This document shows positions 32,966 through 42,326 of a DNA stretch of 49,751 nucleotides, in pieces. The notes beneath the pieces are model-generated. The model ran no database searches and was not told the DNA's origin. It was given only the letters and a program-made list of their open reading frames with translations. The DNA comes from Alphaproteobacteria bacterium. GTDB taxonomy: Bacteria > Pseudomonadota > Alphaproteobacteria > UBA7985 > JAUIBT01. The position numbers and the translations under genes were made by a program. How positions within the stretch are numbered: position 1 is the stretch's first letter; the number at the start of each line of letters is the position of its first letter. Where the stretch lies: NCBI GenBank assembly GCA_030428565.1, contig JAUIDR010000022.1, forward strand, positions 1-49,751, written 5' to 3'.

Positions 32966-33685
32966 GTGCAATCTGATATCCTCGACCTCATACTGGATCT
33001 CAAGGCCGGGCGACAGGCCTTCGTCTACCTTCGCAGTCTGACCGACGCGCGCGAACTGGTCATTGCCGAGAGCACGCGGCTGGGCGCGTTGGAACTGGCC
33101 GAGGGGCTGGACACGGCCCTGTCTGAGTTGCGGGGGCGTGATGCTTCGATCACTCTGGATCAATCCGACGAGGCGGGCGTTAAGACCAGTGTCTTTATTC
33201 AATCCTTTGTGCCGCCGCGGCGCATGGTGGTTGTCGGGGCCGTGCATATTGCTCAGGCCTTGGCGCCCATGGCCAAGCTTGCGGGCTTTGATGTCACCAT
33301 CATCGATCCGCGCCCCCCTTTCGCCCATCCTGAGCGTTTCGAGGGGTTTGAGCTGCATAACGCCTGGCCCGACGAGATCTTGAGCGCGGAAAGCTTTGAT
33401 GAACAGTCGGCGCTCTGTCTCTTGTCGCACGATCCCAAGATTGATGACCCCGCCTTGCTCCTGGCGTTTGCCTCTGCCCGCCCGCCCGCATACATCGGTG
33501 CGCTGGGATCGCGAAAGACCCAGGCTAGCCGCCGCGAGCGTCTGGTCTCTAAAGGGCTGACGCCCGAGCAGGTCGATCAGATCTGTGGGCCCATAGGCCT
33601 TGATATCGGAGCCAAGAGCCCGTCAGAGATAGCGGTCGCTATTCTGGCCCAAGTGATCCAAGCCTTTCAAAAGTCGCCCAGCTAG
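32966..33685 (+). CDS. XdhC-family protein, Rossmann (C-terminal) domain
   Basis: A 239-residue protein carrying the C-terminal XdhC domain: a nucleotide-binding strand RRMVVVGAVHIAQAL, VTIIDPRPPFAHPERF, LSHDPKIDDPALL, PAYIGALGSRKT, and the family signature GPIGLDIGAKSPSEIAVAI. It starts with GTG at 32966 after AAGGAAAGCCCAAG. Together with the preceding small protein it makes one complete XdhC, split into two polypeptides. Both follow the CoxE-type gene, consistent with one maturation unit for a Mo hydroxylase encoded elsewhere. Confidence 0.85.
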   Translation: MQSDILDLILDLKAGRQAFVYLRSLTDARELVIAESTRLGALELAEGLDTALSELRGRDASITLDQSDEAGVKTSVFIQSFVPPRRMVVVGAVHIAQALAPMAKLAGFDVTIIDPRPPFAHPERFEGFELHNAWPDEILSAESFDEQSALCLLSHDPKIDDPALLLAFASARPPAYIGALGSRKTQASRRERLVSKGLTPEQVDQICGPIGLDIGAKSPSEIAVAILAQVIQAFQKSPS

Positions 33686-33852
33686 GCCGAGCGCCGCCGG
33701 GTGCGTAATAGGCGCGCTTCTATCTGTCGAAGCGGAGCTGTACCGGCTCGCCCAGGGGGTGTCGGACTGGGCGCAGGGCAGGTTTTCTTTGCAAGCAAGC
33801 CGGGGGGCTGCTAGGCAAAGCCCATCCTTAGACAAGAAGACGAGACCAGGAC

Positions 33853-34569
33853 TTGCCGAAATTTATCGACAACAGGTTGCTGAGCTGGCGTCAAGCCTGG
33901 CAGGCAGACCCGACGCGCCCAGGCGCGCGTATCGGCGGCTGGCTCGATACCATGTTCATCGACCATGGCCTGTTGAGGGTCGTCTATTCCAACCGGGCCT
34001 CGGTGGACGCGCAGGTCGAGCGTGCCTCGCATCCCACGCCGACGCAGGTGCGGGCTGCGGCCAAGCGCGGTGTTCGCACCATTATAAATTTGCGCGGCGA
34101 TCATCCCTTGGGCGCCTCAATTCTGTCGGCGCAAGCTTGCAAGGAAAATGGCATCAAGCTGGCCTACTTGAAAATGCGCTCGCGTGGCATGCCGACCAAA
34201 GAACAGATCTATGGCGCTAAGGAGATTTTCGAGACCGCGCAATATCCGATCTTGTTCCACTGCAAGTCGGGCGCCGACCGCGCGGGCATCATGTCGGCGC
34301 TCTATGTGTTGATCGTCATGCAAGGCAGCGCTGATGAAGCGCTGAAGCAGTTGAGCCTGCGGTTCGGCCATATCCGTCAGGCCAAGACCGGCATGCTGGA
34401 TTTCTTCGTCAACAGCTATAAGGCCTTCAATGCCAAGCAGCCCATCGCCTTTATGGATTGGGTCGATCAGCATTATGACGAAGAGGCCACCCGTGCGGCC
34501 TACTACGAGGCCAAGAGCAACGCCGGCTGGGCCAACTTGCTGGTCGATCGCATCTTGCACCGTGAGTAG
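33853..34569 (+). CDS. Dual-specificity / tyrosine-phosphatase-like protein
   Basis: A 238-residue protein of the Cx5R phosphatase superfamily. Its P-loop is HCKSGADRAG with nucleophile C137 and R143. The NLRG segment (about 80) is typical of bacterial DSP-like enzymes. The TTG at 33853 is used because the N-terminal part (SWRQAW ... LDTMFIDHGLLRVVYSN) resembles homologues; the next candidate is the ATG at 33952. The exporter gene starts 16 bp downstream, so the two are probably co-transcribed and may act on the same cell-envelope lipid or polymer, though the substrate could equally be phosphoprotein. Confidence 0.75.
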   Translation: MPKFIDNRLLSWRQAWQADPTRPGARIGGWLDTMFIDHGLLRVVYSNRASVDAQVERASHPTPTQVRAAAKRGVRTIINLRGDHPLGASILSAQACKENGIKLAYLKMRSRGMPTKEQIYGAKEIFETAQYPILFHCKSGADRAGIMSALYVLIVMQGSADEALKQLSLRFGHIRQAKTGMLDFFVNSYKAFNAKQPIAFMDWVDQHYDEEATRAAYYEAKSNAGWANLLVDRILHRE

Positions 34570-34584
34570 GCAGGCAGCTTAGCT

Positions 34585-36360
34585 ATGGCCGCTTTCGGAA
34601 AACCCAAATCAGTAAAACAGGCACAGAGCCCGGCAGCTCCAAGCAGGGGCTTGCTGTGGCGCTTTACCCGCGAGCATATCGGCGCGCACTGGCCTTTGTT
34701 GGCGGGCGCATTGGTGTTGATGGTGATCGACGGCGCGGCCTATGGCATGTTTGCGGGCGGGGTGCGTTATTTGGTCGATGACGGGTTGATGGCGCAGTCG
34801 TACGGTGCCTTGCGCTGGGTGGCGATTTTCGTTGTGACCCTGTTTGTGGTGCGCGCCACCGCTGCTTTTTTGCATCGCGCCATCATGCGTGTGGTGGGGC
34901 TCAAGATCGTCGGCGATCTGCAAGTGCGCTTGGTGCGGCACTTGCTGGGCCTGGATGCACGCTTTTATCAGACCACCCCGCCGGGCGAGCTGATCGAGCG
35001 GGTGCGCGGCGATACCACGGCTCTGCAACAAGTCATCACCACCGCCATTATGAGCTTGGGCCGCGATACGGTCTCTGTTCTGGCCATGTTGGTCATCGTT
35101 TTGCGGACGGATTGGGTCTGGACCCTCGTTGTTCTGGTGGGCGCGCCGTTCGTCGTACTGCCCATGGCCATGCTCATGGCTTGGGTGCGGCGGGCGACCA
35201 AGCGGGCACGCGCCTCGGCCGCTGATTTGACCCAGACCCTGGATGAGATCTTTCACGGTCATAAGTCTGTGCGGGCCAACAACCGCCAGGCCCACGAGTG
35301 CGCGCGCAGCCACGAGGCCACCCAGACCTACGTTGAACGCCAAAGCTGGGCGGAAATCGGCCAAGCCGCGCTGCCCTCGATGATCGACCTCATGGCAGGC
35401 GTCGGCATCGCGGCGGTGCTTTTGTTCGGCATGCAGGACGTGATCTCGGGCGATAAGACCCTGGGCGAGTTCGCAACCTTTTTCGCAGCGATTGGCCTAC
35501 TTTTCGATCCGGCTCGGCGCCTCTCCAACGTGGTCGGTCAATTGCAGATCGCCAGCGCCAGCCTTGAGCGCATCTATGGGCTGTTGGCCGAAAAGCCGTG
35601 CATATTGGACCCCGACCAGCCGCAGGCTTTCGCCAATCCGGCGGGCGATATCGTGTTCGATGATGTTCGTTTTTCCTACGCGCCGGATAAGCCCGTGCTA
35701 CAGGGGCTCAGCTTCACGGCACCGGCGGGAAAAATGACCGCCATTGTCGGGCCATCGGGTGCGGGCAAGACCACCATCTTCAACATGTTGGCGCGCTTCG
35801 AGGAAGCCGACAGCGGGCGCATTACCATCGGCGGGCAGAACATCTTGGACTTGCGGCAAGCCGATTTGCGGGCGGCTTTGGCGTTGGTCAGCCAGGAGAC
35901 GGCTCTGTTCAATGAGTCGCTGGCCTATAATATCGCCTATGGGGCTGATTTTGACGATCAAGCGGGCATTCAAGCCGCAGCGGATAAGGCGCAAATTCTG
36001 AGCTTTCAACCCGACCTAGGCACCCCCGCCGGACCGCGGGGCGACAGCCTGTCGGGCGGTCAGCGCCAGCGGGTGGTGATTGCGCGGGCCATGATGCGCG
36101 CCGCGCCGATATTGTTGCTCGACGAGGCCACGGCGGCCCTGGACAGCAAGACCGAGCAGCAAATTCAAGCCGCTCTGCAAGCCATCAGCCAAGGGCGCAC
36201 CAGTCTGGTCATTGCCCACCGGCTTTCAACCATCAAAGAAGCCGATCAAATCTTGGTCGTTGAGGGTGGACAGGTGGTCGAGGCAGGCACCCATGAGGAA
36301 CTGTTGGCACGCCAAGGCGCCTATTGGCGGCAAATCAACAATCAACAGACCGCGCTCTAG
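34585..36360 (+). CDS. ABC exporter, fused permease-ATPase (MsbA/lipid-type)
   Basis: A 591-residue half-transporter. The membrane domain with six helices lies within about 35-330. The ATPase domain has Walker A GPSGAGKTT, the Q-loop in VSQETALFNES, signature LSGGQRQRVVIARAMM, Walker B LLLDEATAALD and switch VIAHR. Residue pattern and size fit the MsbA-like subfamily. The coupled phosphatase upstream hints at an envelope substrate. Downstream is a tandem repeat and then pntA. It is only distantly similar to the other exporter at 18686-20542. Confidence 0.87.
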   Translation: MAAFGKPKSVKQAQSPAAPSRGLLWRFTREHIGAHWPLLAGALVLMVIDGAAYGMFAGGVRYLVDDGLMAQSYGALRWVAIFVVTLFVVRATAAFLHRAIMRVVGLKIVGDLQVRLVRHLLGLDARFYQTTPPGELIERVRGDTTALQQVITTAIMSLGRDTVSVLAMLVIVLRTDWVWTLVVLVGAPFVVLPMAMLMAWVRRATKRARASAADLTQTLDEIFHGHKSVRANNRQAHECARSHEATQTYVERQSWAEIGQAALPSMIDLMAGVGIAAVLLFGMQDVISGDKTLGEFATFFAAIGLLFDPARRLSNVVGQLQIASASLERIYGLLAEKPCILDPDQPQAFANPAGDIVFDDVRFSYAPDKPVLQGLSFTAPAGKMTAIVGPSGAGKTTIFNMLARFEEADSGRITIGGQNILDLRQADLRAALALVSQETALFNESLAYNIAYGADFDDQAGIQAAADKAQILSFQPDLGTPAGPRGDSLSGGQRQRVVIARAMMRAAPILLLDEATAALDSKTEQQIQAALQAISQGRTSLVIAHRLSTIKEADQILVVEGGQVVEAGTHEELLARQGAYWRQINNQQTAL

Positions 36361-36388
36361 AGACCCAAGACTGGCCGGTCGGCGCGTT

Positions 36389-36434
36389 TTGTTGCCCTGA
36401 AAGACTTGTTGCCCTGAAAGACTTGTTGCCCTGA
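36389..36434. repeat. 17-bp tandem repeat, about 2.7 copies
   Basis: ttgttgccctgaaagac occurs perfectly at 36389-36405 and 36406-36422, with a partial third copy (ttgttgccctga) at 36423-36434. It starts 28 bp after the exporter stop in the 265-bp gap before pntA. The gap presumably also holds the pntA promoter, not identified. Confidence 0.92.
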
Positions 36435-36625
36435 TCGGTCAGCCCCACCGGCGGTCCGCAAACGCCGCGACTATATCGCGCTGGGTTTCTGTTGTTCCCC
36501 CTTGCATATTCGGTGTTATGAATATGAATTCTGTGCCGATTTGCTCGCTTGCCAAGGGCAGGGACACTGGGCACAACTGCGGGCGAAGCTTACAAAAACA
36601 ATAAGACCAGAGGAGACCAGGCAAG

Positions 36626-38197
36626 GTGCTGATTGGCATTCCCAAGGAAACAAACGCGGGCGAGAAGAGAGTCGCCCTGACGCCAGAATCGGCGGCAAAA
36701 ATCCAAAAGCTGGGTCATAGCTTGTCCGTCGAGAGCGGGGCAGGCTTGGCGGCCGGCTTCAGCGATCAAGCCTATAAGGATGCAGGCGTCACGGTCCAAG
36801 ACAGCGCCGATGCCCTTTGGAGCACAAGCGATGTCGTGGCCAAAGTGCGCCCGCCGCTAGCCGACGAGCTGGCGCGTTTGGATGGCTCCAAGACGCTGAT
36901 TTCGTTCTTTTATCCGGCCCAATCTGAAGCCGATCTTGAAACGGCGCGTGCCAGCGGTGCACGGGTCATCGCCATGGATATGGTGCCGCGCATCTCACGC
37001 GCGCAGAAAATGGATGCTCTGTCTTCAATGGCCAACGTTGCGGGCTATCGCGCGGTAGTGGAAGCGGGCAACAACTTCGGGCGATTCTTTACAGGCCAGG
37101 TGACGGCCGCGGGTAAGATCCCGCCCGCCAAGGTGCTGGTCATTGGCGCTGGCGTTGCGGGCTTGGCGGCCATTGGTACCGCCACATCTCTGGGCGCGAT
37201 CACCTATGCCTTTGACGTGCGCCCGGAAGTGGCCGAGCAGATCGAATCTATGGGCGCGGAATTCGTCTACCTGGATTTTGAAGAGAGCGGCCAAGATGGT
37301 GCGGCGACCGGCGGCTATGCGGCGCCCTCCAGCCCTGAGTTTCGCGAAAAGCAGCTGGAAAAGTTCCGCGAGATGGCGCCAGATATCGACATCGTCATCA
37401 CCACGGCGCTGATCCCGGGCCGCGACGCGCCCAAGCTGTGGTTGGAAGACATGGTTGCCGCCATGAAGCCTGGCTCGGTCATCGTTGACCTGGCGGCTGA
37501 ACGCGGCGGTAATTGCGATCTGACCAAGGCCGACGAGAAGGTCGTTAGCGACAATGGCGTGACCATCATCGGCTATACAGACTTTCCCTCGCGCATGGCT
37601 GCGCAGTCCTCAACGCTCTACGCCAATAACATCTTCCACATGTTGAGCGATCTGACGCCTGAAAAGGACGGTGCCATTGATCACAACATGGAAGACGATG
37701 TGATCCGCGGCGCCACCGTGACCTTTGACGGCGATATCACCTTCCCACCGCCGCCGCCCAAGGTAAAGGCCATTGCCGCCCAACCGGCAGCCAAAGAGCC
37801 GGAAAAGACGCCGGAAGAAATCCGCGCCGAAGAAATGGCGGCCGAGCGCCGCAAAGGCTGGACCCAATTCGGTCTGTTGGCCATCGGCGGGCTTGGATTG
37901 TTGGCGCTGGGTAGTGTCTCACCGCCCGACTTCTTGCAGCACTTCGTTGTGTTTGCGCTTGCCTGCTTTGTCGGCTTCCAAGTGATTTGGAACGTAAGCC
38001 ACTCGCTGCACACGCCGCTGATGGCGGTGACCAATGCCATTTCGGGCATCATCATTATCGGTGCTTTGTTGCAGGTCTCCTCAGATTTGCCGCTGGTCAT
38101 GGTGCTGTCCGCGATCTCAATTCTGATCGCGACGATTAACATCGTTGGCGGCTTTATGGTGACACGGCGCATGCTCGCCATGTTCCAGAAATCCTAA
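36626..38197 (+). CDS. pntA: NAD(P) transhydrogenase subunit alpha
   Basis: A 523-residue subunit of the proton-pumping transhydrogenase, which couples hydride transfer from NADH to NADP+ to proton entry. The NAD(H)-binding domain I (about 1-385) includes GIPKET...EKRVALTP and the Rossmann motif GAGVAG. A Pro/Glu-rich linker and four membrane helices follow (415-510), ending VTRRMLAMF. It is the fused two-in-one form, as in E. coli, not the split alpha1/alpha2 form of Rhodospirillum. It starts with GTG behind AGAGGAGACCAGGCAAG. pntB follows after 15 bp. Confidence 0.95.
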   Translation: MLIGIPKETNAGEKRVALTPESAAKIQKLGHSLSVESGAGLAAGFSDQAYKDAGVTVQDSADALWSTSDVVAKVRPPLADELARLDGSKTLISFFYPAQSEADLETARASGARVIAMDMVPRISRAQKMDALSSMANVAGYRAVVEAGNNFGRFFTGQVTAAGKIPPAKVLVIGAGVAGLAAIGTATSLGAITYAFDVRPEVAEQIESMGAEFVYLDFEESGQDGAATGGYAAPSSPEFREKQLEKFREMAPDIDIVITTALIPGRDAPKLWLEDMVAAMKPGSVIVDLAAERGGNCDLTKADEKVVSDNGVTIIGYTDFPSRMAAQSSTLYANNIFHMLSDLTPEKDGAIDHNMEDDVIRGATVTFDGDITFPPPPPKVKAIAAQPAAKEPEKTPEEIRAEEMAAERRKGWTQFGLLAIGGLGLLALGSVSPPDFLQHFVVFALACFVGFQVIWNVSHSLHTPLMAVTNAISGIIIIGALLQVSSDLPLVMVLSAISILIATINIVGGFMVTRRMLAMFQKS

Positions 38198-38212
38198 GCG
38201 GGGGCCCAAACA

Positions 38213-39595
38213 ATGACTATGACATTTGGTTTGCAGACCGCCGCTTACATCGTGGCGATTGTGTTATTCATCCTTTCTTTGGGCGGCTTGTCGGGCCAGG
38301 AGAGCGCCAAGCGCGCCGTCTGGTACGGCATCGTAGGTATGGCTTTGGCTGTGGCCGCCACCGTCTTTGGCCCGGCCTTTGAGCTGACCCCGGTTGTGAT
38401 GGGCTCGCTGATCGTTGGCGCGCTGATCGGGGCGGTAATCGCCATGCGGGTCGAGATGACCGGCATGCCGCAATTGGTTGCTTTCATGCACTCCTTTGTG
38501 GGTTTGGCGGCGGTCTTTATTGGCATCAACTCTGACCTGACGCCGGTACATCACGCCAGCGGCGCGGAGACCTTGATCCACGAGATCGAGATATTCTTAG
38601 GCGTCTTCATTGGTGCCGTGACCTTTACCGGCTCGCTGGTGGCCTTCGGTAAGTTGGCGGGCAAGGTCAGCGGACAAGCCCTGATCCTACCGGGTCGCCA
38701 TCTGCTCAATTTGGCCATGCTGGTCGCCTCGATCATCTTGATGGTGCTCTACATTCAGGGCGCCGGGTCTTGGACTTTGTGGGTCATGACCTTGATCGCT
38801 GCGGTGATCGGGGTTCACCTGGTCATGGCGATTGGTGGCGCTGACATGCCGGTCGTGGTCTCTATGCTCAACTCCTATTCGGGCTGGGCCGCTGCGGCGA
38901 CAGGCTTCTTGCTGGGCAACGATCTGTTGATCGTGACCGGCGCGCTGGTGGGCTCTTCGGGTGCCATTCTGTCCTACATCATGTGTAAGGCCATGAACCG
39001 CCACTTTGTCTCGGTGATTTTGGGCGGCTTTGGCAACGCGAGCAGCCAAGCTCAAGAAATCGAGGGCGAGCAGGTTGCAATCGACATCGCGGGCGTTGCG
39101 GCCGCGCTGGACGAGGCTCAGTCGGTCATCATCGTACCGGGCTATGGCATGGCCGTCGCTCAAGCCCAACAGTCGGTCTCAGAGTTGACCCGCCGCTTGC
39201 GTGCGCGCGGTAAGAACGTGCGTTTTGGCATTCACCCGGTCGCCGGTCGTCTGCCGGGCCACATGAACGTACTGTTGGCCGAAGCCAAGGTGCCTTACGA
39301 TATCGTGCTGGAAATGGACGAAATCAACGACGATTTCCCCGAGACTGATGTCGTGATCGTTGTGGGCTCCAACGATACCGTGAACCCTGCGGCTCAAGAA
39401 GATCCGGGCTCACCGATTGCCGGCATGCCAGTACTGGAAGTTTGGAAGTCCAGCCAGGTCTTTGTTTTGAAGCGCGGCAAGGGGCGTGGTTATTCGGGCA
39501 TCGAAAACCCGCTGTTCTTTAAAGAAAACACCCGCATGCTCTATGGCGATGCTAAGGATAGCTTCGACCAGTTGAATGCGGCGATTGGGTCATAG
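38213..39595 (+). CDS. pntB: NAD(P) transhydrogenase subunit beta
   Basis: A 460-residue partner subunit. Eight to nine membrane helices (about 8-260) carry the conserved [14 protein letters not shown]-like segment. The NADP(H)-binding domain III (about 290-460) has [47 protein letters not shown] and [16 protein letters not shown]. Together with PntA it forms the membrane complex that supplies NADPH. A clear terminator follows. Confidence 0.95.
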   Translation: MTMTFGLQTAAYIVAIVLFILSLGGLSGQESAKRAVWYGIVGMALAVAATVFGPAFELTPVVMGSLIVGALIGAVIAMRVEMTGMPQLVAFMHSFVGLAAVFIGINSDLTPVHHASGAETLIHEIEIFLGVFIGAVTFTGSLVAFGKLAGKVSGQALILPGRHLLNLAMLVASIILMVLYIQGAGSWTLWVMTLIAAVIGVHLVMAIGGADMPVVVSMLNSYSGWAAAATGFLLGNDLLIVTGALVGSSGAILSYIMCKAMNRHFVSVILGGFGNASSQAQEIEGEQVAIDIAGVAAALDEAQSVIIVPGYGMAVAQAQQSVSELTRRLRARGKNVRFGIHPVAGRLPGHMNVLLAEAKVPYDIVLEMDEINDDFPETDVVIVVGSNDTVNPAAQEDPGSPIAGMPVLEVWKSSQVFVLKRGKGRGYSGIENPLFFKENTRMLYGDAKDSFDQLNAAIGS

Positions 39596-39621
39596 GATTC
39601 AGGCCCAAGTTAAGCAATCAG

Positions 39622-39652
39622 GGCAGGCCTCCGATGGAAGCCTGCCTTTTTT
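39622..39652 (+). terminator. Rho-independent terminator after pntB
   Basis: GGCAGGC (39622-39628) pairs with GCCTGCC (39640-39646), extended inside the loop by TCC/GGA, and is followed by six T. It lies 26 bp after the pntB stop. Confidence 0.9.
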
Positions 39653-39689
39653 GTGCCCGTCCATCGGGGCTTGTTTGGGCGCCGATCCC

Positions 39690-40148
39690 TTACTGATCGG
39701 GAGCCTTGCCATGCTCTTCTTGGTAGTGCTGTTGGTACCACTCGGGCTCATTGAAGTCGGCCTCCCACACGAAAGCGGCGATGGCGTCGGCGGTGGCTTT
39801 GTCCAGGTCAAGGTTGGGCATGAGGCCGAACTTCTTGATGGCGCCAGGCATGCGGGTCGTCGCCTCGCTGGGCTCTTGGATGTAGGCCGACATCGTTGCG
39901 ATGAAATCCTGCTTGTCGGTCAAATTCTGATAGTGGTTCTTGGCGGCAAACATGGGCGGCGCGATACGATCATCACCCATCGCCGAGCCGCCGTGGCACT
40001 CCATGCAAGTCTCGGTGACGATTTCTTTCGCCGAGCTGCCAACCATGTCGTCAGAGGCGAGCGCCAGGGTGGGCACTGTGGCTGGGAAAGTGGCAAGCGC
40101 CAGTAAGCCGGTCGCCAACAAGGGCGCAGAGCGAGCGTTTCGAGGCAT
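39690..40148 (-). CDS. Periplasmic c-type cytochrome, class I
   Basis: A 152-residue protein. A signal peptide ends near ALA-31. One haem c site CMECH has C48, C51 and H52. Candidates for the axial methionine are in RMPG and LMPNL. The motif DAIAAFVWE is the usual last helix of mono-haem cytochromes, but a further 20 residues rich in Tyr, Gln, His and Glu follow. AAGGA precedes the ATG. It is a lone gene, convergent with pntAB and divergent from the IalB-family gene. Role: periplasmic electron carrier of unknown partner. Confidence 0.85.
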   Translation of the reverse strand: MPRNARSAPLLATGLLALATFPATVPTLALASDDMVGSSAKEIVTETCMECHGGSAMGDDRIAPPMFAAKNHYQNLTDKQDFIATMSAYIQEPSEATTRMPGAIKKFGLMPNLDLDKATADAIAAFVWEADFNEPEWYQQHYQEEHGKAPDQ

Positions 40149-40560
40149 TTTTTTGTCCTTAAGAAATTGATTGAATTCTCACCGAACCATCCGCGTAAAC
40201 GTGGGTGCAAAACGCGGTGGCAAGCGAGCCAATTGGGAGGTAAGGCGCGTCTGTAATCGCAGCGTGTCCAGCATGTTTCTGCTTTGTAACAAGGCCGGTG
40301 ACAGAAGATCGCGTCATGGATCTGAAACGATATGAGCGGCTTGGCGCACAGACGGGCACTCGCCCTGCATTTGTAAAAGTCAGGATCGCAACCGCTTTGA
40401 ATGGCAGGGTCGAGCTCAAATGCCGCGTCATTTGCGCTGAAACTTGCACGAAATTGGTCGCAACTGCCGGTTTTCTGGGGGTTCTTGGCCTCCGCCCTTG
40501 AGAGTCGTGTTTTGCGCCGATCTAGTAGGCGGATTAACCGACCAGTTTAAATGGCCCTCT
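40149..40560. other. Divergent promoter region, no gene seen
   Basis: A 412-bp gap between the cytochrome start (40148, minus) and the IalB-family start (40561, plus). Small open frames on both strands lack ribosome-binding sites and recognisable sequence. It should hold two divergent promoters, which I could not place. Confidence 0.4.
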
Positions 40561-41202
40561 ATGATGCCACGCCCTAGCGCTGTTCTTGCGACCATTGCGT
40601 CTTGTATTGCGCCTTGTATAGCCTGCCTAATCAGCGCTTGGCTGACGCTTGGCGTCGCCTCGCCTAGCCTGGCGCAAGACCAGACGACCGCCAGGGTGAC
40701 ACAAGAGAGCAACTTTCAGGCCTGGCGTCTGACCTGCTTATCCAACACCGCAGCAGCAGGACAGGGCAATGCAGCTGCGTCTAACCTGCACGAAGGCTGC
40801 TCGATTTCAACGCGCTTCGACTTGTTGAAGACCAACGCGGATGGTCAAGAACACAAGGATACATTGCTGGTCTTTTCGATCACGCGGGCCCCGGACGGTC
40901 ACGGTCACGTTGCCGTCTTCTCGCTACCGCTTGGCGTCTATCTTCCAAGTGGCATGGCGATGGTTTTTGACGGACAGCAGAGCTTGCGTCTGGCCTTTGA
41001 AACCTGCAATCAGACCGGTTGCCACGCGGGCTTGCGGTTGACCGGTGAGCTTGAAGACCTGTTGGGTTCCAGCGAGCGCTTGGAGATCATGTTCAATAAC
41101 AAAGACCAGCGCACTCTAAAGTTGCCGCTCTATTTGGCGGGCTTTGAAAGCGCCCGTCAGGCCTTGGCTGCGGCGTTGGCCCAGGGCCAGTTCGCCTCGT
41201 AA
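40561..41202 (+). CDS. Invasion-associated locus B (IalB) family periplasmic protein
   Basis: A 213-residue exported protein. Signal peptide MMPRPSAVLATIASC...SPSLAQ, in which a 12-bp duplication (40594-40617) produced the SCIAPCIA repeat. The mature part has the IalB pattern: FQAWRLTCLS ... CSISTRF (paired cysteines), a LVFSITRAPDG strand, LPLGVYLPSGMAMVFDG, and a CNQTGCHAGLRL second cysteine pair. IalB proteins are common in Alphaproteobacteria and mostly of unknown function despite the name from Bartonella. The frame is open from 40444; ATG 40561 (or 40564) puts the signal peptide at the terminus. Confidence 0.78.
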   Translation: MMPRPSAVLATIASCIAPCIACLISAWLTLGVASPSLAQDQTTARVTQESNFQAWRLTCLSNTAAAGQGNAAASNLHEGCSISTRFDLLKTNADGQEHKDTLLVFSITRAPDGHGHVAVFSLPLGVYLPSGMAMVFDGQQSLRLAFETCNQTGCHAGLRLTGELEDLLGSSERLEIMFNNKDQRTLKLPLYLAGFESARQALAAALAQGQFAS

Positions 41203-41258
41203 CCGGCAGATATACCCATCGCAGCAGACGTCCATCCAAGGTTAGCTGATTGCGGCAT

Positions 41259-41280
41259 GCCCTGTAAGGGCGCGGTTTTT
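41259..41280 (+). terminator. Weak terminator after the IalB-family gene
   Basis: GCCCT (41259-41263) and AGGGC (41267-41271) form a short hairpin, then GCGG and five T. The stem is short and separated from the T-run by 4 nt, so efficiency is doubtful. Confidence 0.4.
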
Positions 41281-41346
41281 CATTGATGCCCTGTCGAGGC
41301 TATTTCGAAGCTGTTTCGGTGCATCGCCCCTCAAGCCAAAAGGATG

Positions 41347-42093
41347 CTACTTGGAGCAGAGCGCAAACAGAGCCGCTTTGGAATTGATCGACAATTTCTC
41401 GTAGGCGCGCTTGCGATAGGTGGCGATGGTATGCGGGCTGACGTCCATTTCATAGGCGATGGCGTCGGTGGCGAGGCCCTTCAAAATGAGATGGCAGACC
41501 TCGCGTTCGCGCTCAGAAAGCGTGAGCAGCGGATTTTCAAGCGTCTCGTCCTGCGAGGAGGCGTAGTGCAACAGTGCCAGGCGGCCAATGATGGTCAACA
41601 GATCTTTGAAACGAGCGATCGTGTCGGTTGGGTAGGGGCCGCTCTCCTGCCATCGGTAGAAATTGAGGCAGAGGCAGAGCGGGCCTGCTTTGGCCATGAC
41701 CGCGATTTTATCGACGATGCCCGGCGCATCATAGAATTCTTGGCGATAGTCCGCGCTCATATGCTGGCTAAGGTCCGACAGAGGGGCGATAAGAATACCG
41801 TCGTCTTGGCTCTTGCGTAAAAGGCGTGGGCGGACCGGGTCTTGCGCATAACCGCGCAATACATAGTCTTCTGCCAAAAAGCGTAATCGCCCCAAGGGGC
41901 GGCTGTCGTAGGACAGATAGCAGCGCGTCCGATCGGGCCGATAGGAAAAGATGGTGCATTGATCAGCCGCCAGCGGGCCGCTGGCCAGGGCGATAAAGCA
42001 GCGGTTGAAATGGATCTGGCCCACCGCCGCCAGGCAATCGGCGACTTGCGCCAGTACCGCTGGCTGTTGTTGGACATCAAGGTTTGCTCGCAT
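41347..42093 (-). CDS. LuxR-family transcriptional regulator
   Basis: A 248-residue regulator. A C-terminal helix-turn-helix of the LuxR/GerE type occupies about 185-245 (LTLSEREREVCHLILKGL ... VSPHTIATYRKRAYEKL). The N-terminal 170 residues contain no response-regulator aspartate pocket I can see and do not clearly show the autoinducer-binding pattern. The input signal is therefore unknown. It lies 233 bp downstream of the homogentisate operon on the same strand and could regulate it, but the sequence does not show this. Confidence 0.8.
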   Translation of the reverse strand: MRANLDVQQQPAVLAQVADCLAAVGQIHFNRCFIALASGPLAADQCTIFSYRPDRTRCYLSYDSRPLGRLRFLAEDYVLRGYAQDPVRPRLLRKSQDDGILIAPLSDLSQHMSADYRQEFYDAPGIVDKIAVMAKAGPLCLCLNFYRWQESGPYPTDTIARFKDLLTIIGRLALLHYASSQDETLENPLLTLSEREREVCHLILKGLATDAIAYEMDVSPHTIATYRKRAYEKLSINSKAALFALCSK

Positions 42094-42326
42094 GTACGAT
42101 CCCTATATCAAAGCCGCGTCGCTCAACGCGTTGCCGTAAGAAGGTTCGACAAATTTTGGAACGATCTAGAGCGTCGGGCACAGGTGTCGCAACAGCCCAT
42201 CCGCTCTAGCTGACTGATTTCTAACGTAAGACCATGCTCACTCGTGTTGCCACTCCTTCGCGGCTTGCGCTAACAGTCATGGGCCTTCGCAGCGGTGCTG
42301 GCTTATGGATTATCTAAGTCGCGATC

